Assembly: GCA_947627525.1 (NCBI GenBank)
Contig: CANQWJ010000082.1
Location: forward strand, 1-6,042
DNA: 6,042 nt
Direction of reading: 5' to 3'
DNA from: an uncultured Bacilli bacterium
GTDB taxonomy: Bacteria; Bacillota_I; Bacilli_A; RF39; UBA660
In this document: positions 5,822 through 6,042 of the stretch, piece by piece
Layout: each line of letters opens with the position of its first letter
Numbering within the stretch: the stretch's first letter is position 1
The notes under the pieces: generated by a model
Told to the model about the DNA's origin: nothing
What the model saw: the letters and a program-made list of their open reading frames with translations, nothing else
The model's database searches: none
Program-made: the position numbers and the translations under genes

Positions 5822-6042
5822 GGATTTATAAGATTTAATTTCAAAAATATTGTAACTTAATTTGTTTAAAAAATAAACAGAAAAAATGCAAAAAAAGTTT
5901 TCAACAAAAAATCCACAAACTTATCCACAAATTTAAAGTATATTGTATATGAAAAAAATGAATTTTTCCACATTTTCCACAATTTTTTTGTAACAAGTTA
6001 TTTTTGAATTATAAACAGGTTGTGAATAATGTTAATAAAATA
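5822..6042. other. oriC: Probable oriC, upstream DnaA-box cluster
   Basis: The AT-rich region upstream of dnaA carries a perfect DnaA box TTATCCACA at 5921-5929. Near-matches are AAATCCACA at 5909-5917, TTTTCCACA at 5964-5972 and again immediately next to it at 5973-5981, a weaker TTTTCAACA at 5898-5906, and TTATTCACA on the minus strand at 6021-6029. With the boxes in the dnaA-dnaN spacer this forms a bipartite origin around dnaA. No gene is visible here. The region continues beyond the right edge, where rpmH would be usual in Firmicutes. Confidence 0.8.
5849..5854 (-). promoter_or_regulatory. Candidate -10 of dnaA
   Basis: TACAAT (5854 to 5849, one mismatch to TATAAT) would give a start near 5842 and a leader of about 36 bases. 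The -35 at 17-base spacing is only TTTATT, a poor match. A 6-bp inverted repeat TGTTTA/TAAACA (5863-5879) lies in the spacer and -35 area. DnaA boxes lie further upstream. Confidence 0.3.

Noticed and set aside
5863..5879. Inverted repeat TGTTTA/TAAACA as an operator
   Set aside because: Six-base AT-rich arms are expected by chance here; nothing else supports a role.
1..6042. CRISPR array, insertion sequence, tRNA or rRNA genes
   Set aside because: No spacer-repeat pattern, transposase motifs, terminal repeats or RNA gene signatures were seen; all DNA is accounted for by the cluster and short spacers.

Overview
The window is the chromosomal replication-initiation cluster of a very AT-rich low-GC Gram-positive bacterium. 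All genes lie on the minus strand, in transcription order dnaA, dnaN, a ComK-family gene, recF, and gyrB (cut by the left edge). UGA ends both recF and the comK-like gene and UGG encodes Trp, so the genetic code is standard and not the Mycoplasma code. The extreme AT content, Bacillus-type proteins and gene order suggest an AT-rich member of Bacilli/Erysipelotrichia or a gut Mollicutes-like relative. A finer placement cannot be made from this sequence alone.

Layout from right to left. 5807-6042 is the dnaA leader and the first half of a probable bipartite oriC, with a perfect DnaA box and several near-matches. 4445-5806 is dnaA. 4304-4444 is an AT-rich spacer with further DnaA-box-like sites and a 14-bp repeat, the likely second half of oriC and the unwinding region. 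3179-4303 is dnaN. 3071-3178 is a compact control region with three TGTCGAA sites exactly 20 bp apart, a 9-bp-arm palindrome and a good promoter match. 2618-3070 encodes a short ComK-like competence regulator. A terminator and a strong extended -10 promoter follow. recF starts at a TTG that overlaps the stop of an 8-codon leader ORF. gyrB starts inside the end of recF and runs off the window. There is no gene-free stretch longer than 300 bases.

The replication genes act together: DnaA opens oriC, DnaN is the sliding clamp, RecF loads RecA at gaps, and GyrB with GyrA relaxes the chromosome. The surprise is the comK-like gene in the place where Firmicutes normally carry yaaA (S4-domain protein). 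It has its own promoter and terminator, and in front of it is a phased array of sequences identical to the Spo0A box. This suggests a direct genetic link between the origin region and competence control. yaaB/remB, usually between recF and gyrB, is also absent.
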